Shown here one piece after another: positions 1-9,177 of a stretch of DNA of 64,000 bases (position 1 is its first letter; each line of letters opens with the position of its first letter). A program made the position numbers and the translations under genes. Under the pieces are notes generated by a model that did no database searches, was not told the DNA's origin, and saw nothing but the letters and a program-made list of their open reading frames with translations. The stretch lies in assembly GCA_023423715.1 (NCBI GenBank), contig JAFAFC010000005.1, positions 124,001 to 188,000 on the forward strand, written 5' to 3'. Source of the DNA: Bacteroidota bacterium (lineage in GTDB: Bacteria > Bacteroidota > Bacteroidia > Flavobacteriales > Weeksellaceae).

Positions 1-3
1 AAA

Positions 4-999
4 TTAAAAAACCGAAGGCTTCAAATGAAGACCTGCCGTTTCTTCAAATCCGAACATCAGATTCATGTTTTGAACCGCTTGTCCGGATGCACCTTTCAAC
101 AAATTGTCAATCGCCACGTGAACCGCTAATTGGTTATCCACTTTTTCAAGATAAATCAATGCTTTGTTTGTGTTCACCACTAATTTCAAATCGATAGGAC
201 CGTTTGAAACATGCACAAACTTTGAATACTTATATGCGTATTTGTATAGTTCATTTAGTTGACCAATTGTTTTGGACGATTTCATCATTAAAGTCACAAA
301 AATTCCACGTGTGAAATCTCCTCTCCAAGGCACAAAATTGATCTCTGGAACTTTGGAACTCACTTTTGAAACGCTTTTTTGAATTTCGGCTAAATGCTGA
401 TGTGTAAAGGTTTTATAAGGTGAAATATTGTTGTTTCTCCAATTGAAATTCGTTGTTTGATGTAGCGCTTTTCCTGCTCCTGTAGAACCCGTAATTCCAA
501 CGACATGAACCGAATCCAAAGCTTCTTCTTTCGCCAACGGCAGCAAACCTAACTGAATTGCCGTCGCAAAACATCCTGGATTCGCCACGTAATCGGCTTT
601 CATGATTTCTTCTTTGTGGAATTCGCACAATCCATACACGAAGTTAAGATCCAACGTCAAATCCGTCCAATGTTCATCGATGCGGAAATCGTTTCCTAAA
701 TCGATAATTTTCACTTGATCGGAAATACGTTTTGCATTGCCATCCATCCAATTTTTGCTTTCGCCATGAGGCAAGCAAAGGAAAATAACATCGGCCGGTT
801 GCGCTAATTCTTCAAATTTAAGATCGGTTTCCCCAATCAGATCTTTATGAACTTCTGTAATAAACGCTCCTTGAAGACTTTGACTGGTTACAAATGAAAT
901 CTCAGCGTTCGGGTGATACAACAAAATACGAATTAACTCGCCCGCTGTAAAGCCCGTTCCACCTACGATTCCTACTTTTATTTTATTTTGATTTGGCAT
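4..999 (-). CDS. argC: N-acetyl-gamma-glutamyl-phosphate reductase
   Basis: Catalyses NADPH-dependent reduction of N-acyl-glutamyl phosphate to the semialdehyde in arginine synthesis, in the cytosol. The 331-residue protein has the usual ArgC length. The nucleotide-binding motif GGTGFTAGE lies at about residues 13-21 and the catalytic cysteine sits in NPGCFAT (Cys143). The gene is complete: its stop lies at bases 4-6. It follows argG by 24 bp on the same strand, so it is the third visible gene of an arginine operon that continues leftward out of the window. In Bacteroidota the acyl group in this pathway may be succinyl rather than acetyl, which this sequence cannot decide. Confidence 0.97.
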   Translation of the reverse strand: MPNQNKIKVGIVGGTGFTAGELIRILLYHPNAEISFVTSQSLQGAFITEVHKDLIGETDLKFEELAQPADVIFLCLPHGESKNWMDGNAKRISDQVKIIDLGNDFRIDEHWTDLTLDLNFVYGLCEFHKEEIMKADYVANPGCFATAIQLGLLPLAKEEALDSVHVVGITGSTGAGKALHQTTNFNWRNNNISPYKTFTHQHLAEIQKSVSKVSSKVPEINFVPWRGDFTRGIFVTLMMKSSKTIGQLNELYKYAYKYSKFVHVSNGPIDLKLVVNTNKALIYLEKVDNQLAVHVAIDNLLKGASGQAVQNMNLMFGFEETAGLHLKPSVF

Positions 1000-1023
1000 G
1001 TTTGTGTGTTGATTTAGTTAATA

Positions 1024-2220
1024 TTAAGACTGATCGTCTTGATGAACTTGGTGGTAAATACTTAACGCATTCGAATAGATTTTAGAAAAACCTTTCACAT
1101 CTTTTTCCGTCCACGTTTTGTTCATTTCGCCGTAGGTTCCGAATTTGGATGACATTAAATCATTTGACGATTCTACCCCAATCATCGAGAAATAATACGG
1201 CTGAAGTTGGATCTTCACCAAGCCACTTACTTTATCTTGCGAACTTGTGAACAAAGCTTCGATGTCCTTCATCACAGGATCTAAAACCAATCCATCGTGA
1301 AGAAAATTTCCGTACGGAATACTCAATTGATCTTTGATTAATAGTTCGTTTTTCGTCAACGTATGTTTTTCTAGCAAGTGATGCGCTTTGACAATAATCA
1401 AAGAAGCGGCAGCCTCGAAACTTACACGTCCTTTAATCCCAATAATTGTGTCTCCAACGTGCGTATCACGACCAATCCCGAACGGCTGCGCAATTTCTTG
1501 TACCTTCTGAATTGCTTCGACTGGTCGAGAAAATTTCTCATCGTTCACCCCAACCAATTCACCTTTTGAAAATTCTAAACTTAAAATTTCCGGTTGGGTT
1601 TTGGTCACTTGCGTTGGAAATGCTGATTCCGGAAGCGCTTCGTTGGAAGTCAACGTTTCTTTTCCACCTACTGAAGTTCCCCAAAGTCCTTTATTAATGG
1701 AATATTGAGACTTTTCAAAATTCATATCCACACCATTTTCTTTCAAGAATTCGATTTCTTCGTTACGAGATAATTTCAAATCACGAATTGGTGTAATTAC
1801 TTCAACTTCTGGCAATAAAATTCCAAAAATAGAATCAAAACGAATTTGATCATTTCCAGCTCCCGTACTTCCGTGAGCGATATATTTTGCACCCACTTTT
1901 TTCGCATAATGCGCAATTGCAGTCGCTTGGAACACACGCTCCGAACTTACTGATAATGGATAGGTATTATTTTTTAGGACATTTCCGAAAATAAGATACT
2001 TGATACAGTCTTCGTAATAGCGCTCTTCATCATTGATTACTTCAAAAGTTTTTACCCCCATTGTATATGCCCTCGATTCCGTTTGTTTGATTTCTTCTTC
2101 TGAGAAACCACCCAAATTAACCATTACGGCATGCACTTCTAGGTTTTTTACTTTCGTTAGCCAAACAGCACAAAACGACGTATCCAAACCTCCACTGTAA
2201 GCTAAAACTACTTTTTCCAT
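1024..2220 (-). CDS. argG: Argininosuccinate synthase
   Basis: ATP-dependent condensation of citrulline with aspartate, the penultimate step of arginine synthesis. The 398-residue protein opens with the PP-loop SGGLDTS (about residues 9-15), and STGAGNDQ follows near residue 118, both typical of the family. Its ATG lies inside the last codons of the upstream GNAT gene (13-bp overlap in different frames), which indicates translational coupling in one transcript. argC follows after a 24-bp gap. Confidence 0.97.
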   Translation of the reverse strand: MEKVVLAYSGGLDTSFCAVWLTKVKNLEVHAVMVNLGGFSEEEIKQTESRAYTMGVKTFEVINDEERYYEDCIKYLIFGNVLKNNTYPLSVSSERVFQATAIAHYAKKVGAKYIAHGSTGAGNDQIRFDSIFGILLPEVEVITPIRDLKLSRNEEIEFLKENGVDMNFEKSQYSINKGLWGTSVGGKETLTSNEALPESAFPTQVTKTQPEILSLEFSKGELVGVNDEKFSRPVEAIQKVQEIAQPFGIGRDTHVGDTIIGIKGRVSFEAAASLIIVKAHHLLEKHTLTKNELLIKDQLSIPYGNFLHDGLVLDPVMKDIEALFTSSQDKVSGLVKIQLQPYYFSMIGVESSNDLMSSKFGTYGEMNKTWTEKDVKGFSKIYSNALSIYHQVHQDDQS

Positions 2221-2834
2221 ATCAATTTCTTTATTTTTTTAAATTTTGAAAATAAGGTTGTATCATCAATTTCTACTTTCTTTTTTTCTTCCCATTTTGG
2301 GTCGTAAAGCATCGCTGTACATAAGCAATTCGAGCGGTCTTTACTTTTTAAAATCTCATAATTCACACAACTTTGGCAGCCTTTCCAAAAGACATCATCT
2401 TGCGTTAATTCGGAGTACGGAACCGGACGATATCCTAGTTCACTATTGATTTTCATTACTGCTAAACCCGTTGTTAAACCGAAAATTTTAGCATCGGGAA
2501 AACGTTCACGAGAATGCTGAAATGTTTTTTCCTTTATCTTTTTAGCAAGACCATCTTTACGGAATGCGTGCGCTACAATTAAACCAGAATTAGCAACATA
2601 TTCTTTGTTACTCCACGTTTCGATATAACAGAAACCTGCCCATTGGCCTTCATCAGAAAACGCAATAATCGCTTTTCCTTCCCTAATTTTTTCCTCTACA
2701 TAGGTTGCACTTCTTTTGGCGATCCCTGTCCCACGCTCTTTCGCAGACAGCTCGATCTCCTCTAAAATTTCAGGGACATACGAAATATCCCCTTCATTAG
2801 CAATTCTAACTATAAAATTTGGTTGTTGTTTCAA
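2208..2834 (-). CDS. GNAT N-acetyltransferase heading the arginine operon, with a cysteine cluster
   Basis: A 208-residue GNAT-fold protein: N-terminal acyl-CoA-binding half with GLIVAHAFRKDGLAKK at about 84-99 (the V/I-x-x-x-x-R-x-x-G/A region), and LTTGLAVMKINSELGY at 120-135. As the first gene of an operon with argG and argC it is the obvious candidate for the first step, N-acylation of glutamate; that is inference from position. The C-terminal part carries Cys153, Cys156, Cys170 and Cys172 (C-x2-C-x13-C-x-C), which could bind a metal. The substrate is not proven by sequence. It overlaps argG by 13 bp. Confidence 0.85.
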   Translation of the reverse strand: MKQQPNFIVRIANEGDISYVPEILEEIELSAKERGTGIAKRSATYVEEKIREGKAIIAFSDEGQWAGFCYIETWSNKEYVANSGLIVAHAFRKDGLAKKIKEKTFQHSRERFPDAKIFGLTTGLAVMKINSELGYRPVPYSELTQDDVFWKGCQSCVNYEILKSKDRSNCLCTAMLYDPKWEEKKKVEIDDTTLFSKFKKIKKLIWKK

Positions 2835-2854
2835 TTTTAATCTAATTAAAGACG

Positions 2855-2862
2855 CAAAGATA
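2855..2862 (-). promoter_or_regulatory. -7 box of the arginine operon promoter
   Basis: Minus-strand TATCTTTG matches the Bacteroidota -7 consensus TAnnTTTG, about 20 nt upstream of the GNAT start at 2834, and is followed by GCG as at many promoters in this window. Confidence 0.7.
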
Positions 2863-2877
2863 GATATTTTTATCTAT
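2860..2877. promoter_or_regulatory. Palindromic operator candidate at the arginine promoter
   Basis: Perfect 7-bp arms ATAGATA/TATCTAT around TTTT, 18 bp in all, overlapping the -7 box. Size and AT-rich centre resemble ArgR boxes. A second inverted repeat TAGAT-TATTT-ATCTA lies at 2923-2937, and lone TAGATA half-sites at 2892 and 2995. The identity of the regulator is inference. Confidence 0.5.
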
Positions 2878-3051
2878 TTAAAACAAATATTTAGATATCG
2901 TTTTAAAATACCTAGACTGTTGTAGATTATTTATCTAAATAAATTAAAATATCTTAAATTAATTCCTGTTTACTAAATAAGAAAAGCGAGTTTGTAGATA
3001 AATTATTTAAACAAGCATTTAACTTTATACTAAGCATTGAATTTTAGAAAT

Positions 3052-3075
3052 AAAAAAAGCCGCTAAAAAGCGGCT
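3052..3075 (-). terminator. Intrinsic terminator after the cytochrome c assembly gene
   Basis: Minus strand: AGCCGCT-TTTT-AGCGGCT stem-loop followed by a run of seven T, 20 bp beyond the stop of the gene ending at 3097. Confidence 0.85.
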
Positions 3076-3096
3076 CTATATTTCGATTTTCTTGAA

Positions 3097-6000
3097 TTAT
3101 TTTGCGTTCAATTTCTTAAATCTGAAATAAGAAACTAAAGATAAAACAATCATAAAAGAAATCCCAATATATACCCAAGCTGGAACTGGTACGGGATCTC
3201 CCGCTGCATAAGAATGCAAGCCACTTAAGTAATAATTAACTCCGAAATACGTCATAACCATCGAGCAGAACGAGAACATCGTTGCAACATGGAACGCCCA
3301 TCTTCCTCTCAACCCTGGAACCAATCTCATGTGCAATACAATGGCATACACCATAATCGAAACAAACGCCCACGTTTCTTTCGGGTCCCAAGACCAATAA
3401 CGACCCCAAGATTCATTGGCCCAAATTCCACCCAAGAAGTTTCCTACTGTTAATGTAAACAAACCTAATGTTAATGACATTTCGGATACAATCGTCAATT
3501 CCTTAATCGTAGAATCATGATGCTTTTTGTACAATGGTTTGTTTGCAATAATAAAGAACAGCAAAGTAATCACCGCAATAATCATCGATAAAGCAAAGAA
3601 GCCATAACTTGATGTAATAATTGCAACGTGAACAATTAACCAATATGATTTAAGAACCGGAACTAGCGGCGTAATCTGAGGATCCAAAGCGGAACCTCCG
3701 TGTGCGAATCCCATCATAATTACCGCAACCATAAATCCAGCTGCAGGAATTAATGCATTGGAATTTCGATATAACGCGTAACCTGCAGAAATTCCCACCC
3801 ATGAAATGAAAATAATCGCTTCGTAACCATTACTCCAAGGAGCGTGACCCGACATATACCATCGAGCAATTAATCCTAAAAGATGCGCCACATAACCGAT
3901 GCTTCCTAGAATAAGAATAACCTTAATTATTTTATGTAGAACCTTTGAAGGTTTGAATAATTCAACAAATCCAAGAATTAATAATAAACCACCAATCAAT
4001 GTGTAGAAGATTAGCAACTTGAAATACAAGTTAATTTTATTCGTGAAAACTTCAACATCTACTTTTGATTTAGAAGGAACAACGTTTTTCCCCCAAGTTT
4101 GTTGATAATCTGACAGTTTTTTAAGTTCTGCATCTGCTTTTGCCCAATTTCCTGTTTTCTGTGCATCTAAAACCGATAAGAAGTATGGTCCCATTACTGC
4201 TTGCGCATCCATATCGGGTTCAAACTCCGTATTCAACCAAGAATTCCAACGGTGATTTGGGTCATTCTTCACCGGAACAATTCGCATGAATTGACCGCTA
4301 AAAAACTCATTGAACGCTTGTACTCTATCATTTAAATCAATAACCGCTAAATCATATTTCGATTGTTCTGCTGGTTTTTTGATAAACGCTTTGTTATAAT
4401 CATCTTCCAAAACATAATGCAATTGCCCTGTTTTGGGATCCATTGGAAACAAATTCATCAATGACGTATAACCGTCTTCATTTGCTTTCACTTTCTTTTT
4501 CAAATCGTCACCTCCAAGGTGCAATTTGATAATCGGAACCATTGTCCAACTTTCCGTATCTGTATTTACCGATAAAAACCATTGGTTAGCATCTAAAGAC
4601 TTCCCGTCAGTTCCTTTAAAACTATCGCTTTTATATAACTTTCTAAGAACATCTAAGGCTTGTGTATTCATAGGAACAATTCGTCCTTCGAAATTCTGAA
4701 CTAATAAATATCCAAATTTATCTGCATGTTCTTTTGAAATTTTATTTCTCGAAATAATTTCATCAGGAGAGATCGAACGCATCGTATTCAACGGCCTTGC
4801 AAGTGAATTTTGCTCTTGCGAATGAGCAGCCATACCACTTCCAGTCGTATCATGAGCTTGGACTTGAGTTGTATTAGTTGTTGGAGTTGGCGATGTTTTG
4901 CTTCCATCTTTTCCATGCATGTCAATTTCTTGAGCATTCAAATTCAAAGAAAAAGCAAGTAACAATGCAACTACAGCAGCCGAAGCTTTCTTTTTACCAA
5001 TACTTTTCAGCATTGAATTTAATTTCCAGAAGTGTGATCCCTTCCAGAAGAAGGTTACGAACATGCCTAAAAATAAGAATCCGTATCCGATATAACTAAT
5101 CACAGTTCCCCACCAGTCGTGGTTTACAGATAAAATGGTCCCACGTAAATCTGGGTCAAAACTCGCTTGATAAAAACGGTATCCACCGTGATTCAAAACA
5201 TGGTTCATGTAAATCGTGTAGGGTGTTTGTTTTCCTTCATCAACAATCTGAACGTGGCTTTCATATGCACTTGGAGAACTACTTCCTGGGTAATTTTCCA
5301 TCACGAAATCATCCAACTTCAATGAGAAAGGGGTATTATAAATTTTAGGACCAAAACCTAAAATCACATTCATACCATCAATATTAATTTGTTTAAAGGC
5401 ATTTGGATTTCCTTTTTCAACCGATAAATCAACAATTTGAGAGGTTTTGGGACCGGTAACTTCCACTTTCATTAAGTCTGGAACTTTCTGATCTTTCTTT
5501 CTATCACCCTCGAAATACATTAATTTCCCTTTACGTAAACCTTCAGGAACAACAATTCTTAAATCATTGATCGAATATAGACTTCGTAAAACAAGCGGTT
5601 GAAATTCATCTTTCTTAGTTTCACCCGTTGCTTGCGTTGCCATCGTCATAAAAGAAGCATCAACTGGAGTTTTTATTGATAAAACACCGTTTTCATTTTT
5701 GAATTCTACCGCGCCTTCTATCGGACGATTATAGGTAACTAAAGTTCCATTAATATTTTTTGCTTCACCTGGCTTTACAAAGAAATTTTCTCTTCCAGAA
5801 TCTCCTGCAACCACAAAATGAAGATATTCAACACCTATAGGATCAGCAACTAAGCTATCTTTCTTACGTTGTACGTAATCCAATTGTTTCACACTAAGTT
5901 TCGTCCCATGATAATCATAAGCCGCTTTAAAACTATGAGGTGTAAGTTTCGCAATTAGAGGTTTATCGGAAGCCAATGTGTACGGAACATCTTGGTAATT

Positions 6001-6399
6001 CAAACGATCGCCATCTTTCTCGATCTGAATTTTGAAAAAGTTCTTATCCGTGATAATCTCATTAGCCATTTCACCTTCGCGGATATGCATAATACCTTCG
6101 AAACTGATGTATCTTGTAATTGCACCACCAATAAAAATTAAAATAAATGCCAAGTGAAATACTAAAACCGGCCATTTTTCCTTTCTAAATAAGCGATAAC
6201 GAGAAATATTCCCGATGAAATTTAGAATTAAAATGAGCATAATGGCTTCGAACCATTTCGCTTCATAAATTAAGGCTTTGGCCGTTGGCGTACCATAATC
6301 GTTTTCTACGAAAGTGGCATATGCCATAGCAAACGCATACACAAAAAGCAAAACAGCCATCGTACGCGTAGATATCAGAATATTAATGAGCTTCTTCAT
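3097..6399 (-). CDS. ccsBA: Fused cytochrome c assembly protein (ResB/CcsB plus CcsA)
   Basis: System II cytochrome c maturation: exports haem and ligates it to apocytochromes at the outer face of the inner membrane. About 1100 residues. The N-terminal half is ResB/CcsB-like with several membrane segments in residues 1-110 and a long periplasmic domain. The C-terminal third is CcsA-like with many membrane helices and the tryptophan-rich haem-binding motif (WANESWGRYWSWDPKE). I chose the ATG at 6399 (MKKLINIL...); an upstream ATG at 6444 would overlap the -7 box. Near residues 462-490 a signal-peptide-like stretch (lysines, then AAVVALLLAFSLNLNAQ) precedes a His/Thr/Ser-rich linker, suggesting fusion of two once-separate genes. 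Confidence 0.93.
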   Translation of the reverse strand: MKKLINILISTRTMAVLLFVYAFAMAYATFVENDYGTPTAKALIYEAKWFEAIMLILILNFIGNISRYRLFRKEKWPVLVFHLAFILIFIGGAITRYISFEGIMHIREGEMANEIITDKNFFKIQIEKDGDRLNYQDVPYTLASDKPLIAKLTPHSFKAAYDYHGTKLSVKQLDYVQRKKDSLVADPIGVEYLHFVVAGDSGRENFFVKPGEAKNINGTLVTYNRPIEGAVEFKNENGVLSIKTPVDASFMTMATQATGETKKDEFQPLVLRSLYSINDLRIVVPEGLRKGKLMYFEGDRKKDQKVPDLMKVEVTGPKTSQIVDLSVEKGNPNAFKQINIDGMNVILGFGPKIYNTPFSLKLDDFVMENYPGSSSPSAYESHVQIVDEGKQTPYTIYMNHVLNHGGYRFYQASFDPDLRGTILSVNHDWWGTVISYIGYGFLFLGMFVTFFWKGSHFWKLNSMLKSIGKKKASAAVVALLLAFSLNLNAQEIDMHGKDGSKTSPTPTTNTTQVQAHDTTGSGMAAHSQEQNSLARPLNTMRSISPDEIISRNKISKEHADKFGYLLVQNFEGRIVPMNTQALDVLRKLYKSDSFKGTDGKSLDANQWFLSVNTDTESWTMVPIIKLHLGGDDLKKKVKANEDGYTSLMNLFPMDPKTGQLHYVLEDDYNKAFIKKPAEQSKYDLAVIDLNDRVQAFNEFFSGQFMRIVPVKNDPNHRWNSWLNTEFEPDMDAQAVMGPYFLSVLDAQKTGNWAKADAELKKLSDYQQTWGKNVVPSKSKVDVEVFTNKINLYFKLLIFYTLIGGLLLILGFVELFKPSKVLHKIIKVILILGSIGYVAHLLGLIARWYMSGHAPWSNGYEAIIFISWVGISAGYALYRNSNALIPAAGFMVAVIMMGFAHGGSALDPQITPLVPVLKSYWLIVHVAIITSSYGFFALSMIIAVITLLFFIIANKPLYKKHHDSTIKELTIVSEMSLTLGLFTLTVGNFLGGIWANESWGRYWSWDPKETWAFVSIMVYAIVLHMRLVPGLRGRWAFHVATMFSFCSMVMTYFGVNYYLSGLHSYAAGDPVPVPAWVYIGISFMIVLSLVSYFRFKKLNAK

Positions 6400-6441
6400 T
6401 AAACAGGGGTGTGAAAAATTGTCGTAATTATTGATGAAATG

Positions 6442-6449
6442 CAAAAATA
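6442..6449 (-). promoter_or_regulatory. -7 box upstream of ccsBA
   Basis: Minus-strand TATTTTTG followed by CA, 43 nt before the ATG at 6399; exact match to TAnnTTTG. Confidence 0.65.
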
Positions 6450-6582
6450 AGGAAGTATTTTAATTACCCTACTAGAAAATATTGATAAAAGTCATCTTAT
6501 TCAGACTTTAACATAACTTAACATAATATGAAAAACTTCGTTTATTTTAAATTTTAGACCAAAAAAATCTCCTTTTTTTTGT

Positions 6583-6590
6583 TAAATTTG
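6583..6590 (+). promoter_or_regulatory. -7 box upstream of ftsK
   Basis: TAAATTTG, 10 nt before the ftsK ATG at 6601; exact TAnnTTTG match. Confidence 0.65.
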
Positions 6591-6600
6591 CCCATATATT

Positions 6601-9141
6601 ATGGAGAAAAACACAAAGAATTCTCAAGCAGAATCTCAAAAATCGACTAAAACACTTGCCAAGCCACGAATCCTTTTCGGGCTCTTGTTTATTTTCATTT
6701 CCTTGGTTCTTACCATTTCTTTCGTTTCGTATTTATTACAATGGAAGGCTGACCAAAGCCAAGCTGGAACGATGATGGACAAAACCATCAAATCATCCAA
6801 TATGTTTGGGAAATTAGGTGATTGGTTAGGAAATCTATTTATTTTCGAAAGTTTAGGAATAGCCGCTTTCATCGTTGCTTTTCTATTTTTCGTTTTTGGA
6901 ACTTTGATTTTGAAGAAAAACTATTTCAAACCTTGGAAAACATTAGGTCATTCTTTATTTTTTATCTGTTGGTTACCCATTTTTATGGGAGCTATTACCA
7001 AAGGACAAGGCGTTTTATCGGGTGTTTATGGGTATCAAATCATGGACTTTTTAAAATCCATTATCGGGAATTTCGGGATGTGGATGACGGTTATCGTGAG
7101 CATCCTACTCTATTTTGTATTGGAATTTAATTTACGCCCAAGCGCTATTAAAAATAAACTGGAAAGCATCAACGAAAAAGCAAAAGACAAAATGAGCGCG
7201 CTCATGCCGAATTCTTCTGAAGAATTTGAAGCTGACCAAGAACTTGACGAAATGACTGCTGATGGGAACGAACTTCCGAAAGAAGAACCGAAATCAACGT
7301 TTCCCAATGCTCGTAAATCAGAAGCTGAAAAAATTGCTCCCAAAGGTTTTCCAGAAGTGGCTCAAACAAATGATTTGGATACCATCAAAACACCAAACAG
7401 TACGTCACTGGATATTGAAAAATCAAGTCCAACCGTTGAAGTTACTTTAGGTCCAGGCGTTGTCGCTGGTGCAGCGGGAACAGGAGCTTCAAATGCTGCA
7501 TCAATCGGAGGTGCTAGTGCTGCCGCGTTAGCTGGTGCAGAAAATTTTGACTTTAAAGTTGAAGTTGCCGAAACGAAAGACGAAGCACAAACCGAAAATA
7601 AAACCAATGATTTGGTTGAAAAACACGGTTTGTATGATCATAAATTGGATTTGGCGAAATTCCAAATGCCGACTATCGATTTGTTGAAAGATTACGGAAA
7701 CGAAGAAATCTCGGTAAACAAAGAAGAATTAGAAGAAAATAAAAACAAAATTGTTGGCTTGCTGAAAAACTTTAATGTCGGAATTAAAGAAATTAAAGCA
7801 ACCATCGGCCCAACAGTAACGTTGTACGAAATCGTTCCTGAAGCGGGAATTCGAGTTTCTGCGATTAAGAAATTACAAGACGATATTGCATTAAATCTTT
7901 CGGCGTTAGGAATCCGAATTATCGCACCAATGCCAGGAAAAGGAACCATCGGTATTGAAGTTCCAAGAAAGAGCCCATCAATGGTTTCCATGCGAAGTGT
8001 TATTGCTTCTCAGAAATTCCAAAATACAGACATGGATCTTCCTGTTGTTTTCGGGAAAACCATTTCCAATGAAATTTTCATGGCCGACCTTGCTAAAATG
8101 CCGCACTTATTGATGGCTGGAGCAACTGGACAAGGTAAATCGGTTGGTATTAATGCGATTTTAACGTCACTTCTTTACAAGAAACACCCAAGCGAATTGA
8201 AATTCGTTATGGTTGATCCTAAAAAAGTTGAATTAACTTTATATTCAAAAATTGAGCGTCATTATTTAGCAAAACTTCCGGACGCGGAAGATGCAATTAT
8301 CACGGATACAACGAAAGTAATTAATACATTGAACTCGTTGTGTATCGAAATGGACACTCGTTACGAATTGCTAAAAAGTGCTTTCTGTAGAACGATAAAA
8401 GAATACAACAAGAAATTCTCGGAGCGAAAATTAAATCCAGAAAACGGACACCGTTACTTACCATACATCGTATTGGTTGTTGATGAGTTTGCAGATTTAA
8501 TTATGACCGCAGGAAAAGAAGTAGAACATCCAATTGCTCGTTTGGCTCAGCTAGCGAGAGCGGTGGGAATTCACTTAATCGTGGCAACTCAAAGACCTTC
8601 CGTAAACGTAATTACGGGGATGATTAAAGCCAACTTCCCTGCGAGAGCTGCTTTTAGAGTAATTTCTAGTGTGGATTCACGTACGATTTTAGATTCTCCT
8701 GGAGCTGATCAGTTAATTGGCAAAGGAGACATGTTGTATTTTAACGGAAACGAAATTCTGCGTTTGCAATGTGCTTTCGTTGATACGCCAGAAGTAGAAC
8801 GCCTTGCGGATTTTATTGGAGAGCAAAAAGGATATGCATCTGCATTTTTACTTCCAGAATATACATCCGAAGAAACAACGAGTACGGTTGGCGCTTTTGA
8901 TCCAAATGAAAAAGATGCTTTGTTTGAAGATGCGGCAAGAATTGTGGTTTCAACACAACAAGGGTCAACATCGATGCTTCAAAGACAATTGAAATTAGGA
9001 TACAACAGAGCGGGACGAATTATGGATCAACTGGAAGCTTCAGGCGTTGTTGGAGGCTTCAATGGAGCCAAAGCAAGAGAAGTTCTTATTACCGATTTGC
9101 ATTCTTTGGAACAGTATTTGGAAGATTTGAGAAAAGGATAA
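6601..9141 (+). CDS. ftsK: DNA translocase FtsK
   Basis: Septum-anchored ATPase that pumps chromosomal DNA during division and dimer resolution. The 846-residue protein has an N-terminal domain with about four membrane helices (residues 25-175), an acidic and Ala/Gly-rich linker (about 200-330), and the RecA-like motor. Walker A GATGQGKS lies near 507-514 and Walker B VVDEFADL near 625. The C-terminal winged-helix gamma domain (QRQLKLGYNRAGRIMDQLE) would read orientation sequences. It is followed after 36 bp by lolA and then lptG, an order I recall as common in Bacteroidota. A -7 box lies immediately upstream. Confidence 0.97.
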   Translation: MEKNTKNSQAESQKSTKTLAKPRILFGLLFIFISLVLTISFVSYLLQWKADQSQAGTMMDKTIKSSNMFGKLGDWLGNLFIFESLGIAAFIVAFLFFVFGTLILKKNYFKPWKTLGHSLFFICWLPIFMGAITKGQGVLSGVYGYQIMDFLKSIIGNFGMWMTVIVSILLYFVLEFNLRPSAIKNKLESINEKAKDKMSALMPNSSEEFEADQELDEMTADGNELPKEEPKSTFPNARKSEAEKIAPKGFPEVAQTNDLDTIKTPNSTSLDIEKSSPTVEVTLGPGVVAGAAGTGASNAASIGGASAAALAGAENFDFKVEVAETKDEAQTENKTNDLVEKHGLYDHKLDLAKFQMPTIDLLKDYGNEEISVNKEELEENKNKIVGLLKNFNVGIKEIKATIGPTVTLYEIVPEAGIRVSAIKKLQDDIALNLSALGIRIIAPMPGKGTIGIEVPRKSPSMVSMRSVIASQKFQNTDMDLPVVFGKTISNEIFMADLAKMPHLLMAGATGQGKSVGINAILTSLLYKKHPSELKFVMVDPKKVELTLYSKIERHYLAKLPDAEDAIITDTTKVINTLNSLCIEMDTRYELLKSAFCRTIKEYNKKFSERKLNPENGHRYLPYIVLVVDEFADLIMTAGKEVEHPIARLAQLARAVGIHLIVATQRPSVNVITGMIKANFPARAAFRVISSVDSRTILDSPGADQLIGKGDMLYFNGNEILRLQCAFVDTPEVERLADFIGEQKGYASAFLLPEYTSEETTSTVGAFDPNEKDALFEDAARIVVSTQQGSTSMLQRQLKLGYNRAGRIMDQLEASGVVGGFNGAKAREVLITDLHSLEQYLEDLRKG

Positions 9142-9177
9142 TAAATGAAAGCCTTTTTCAACTTAGAAATTAAAAGT

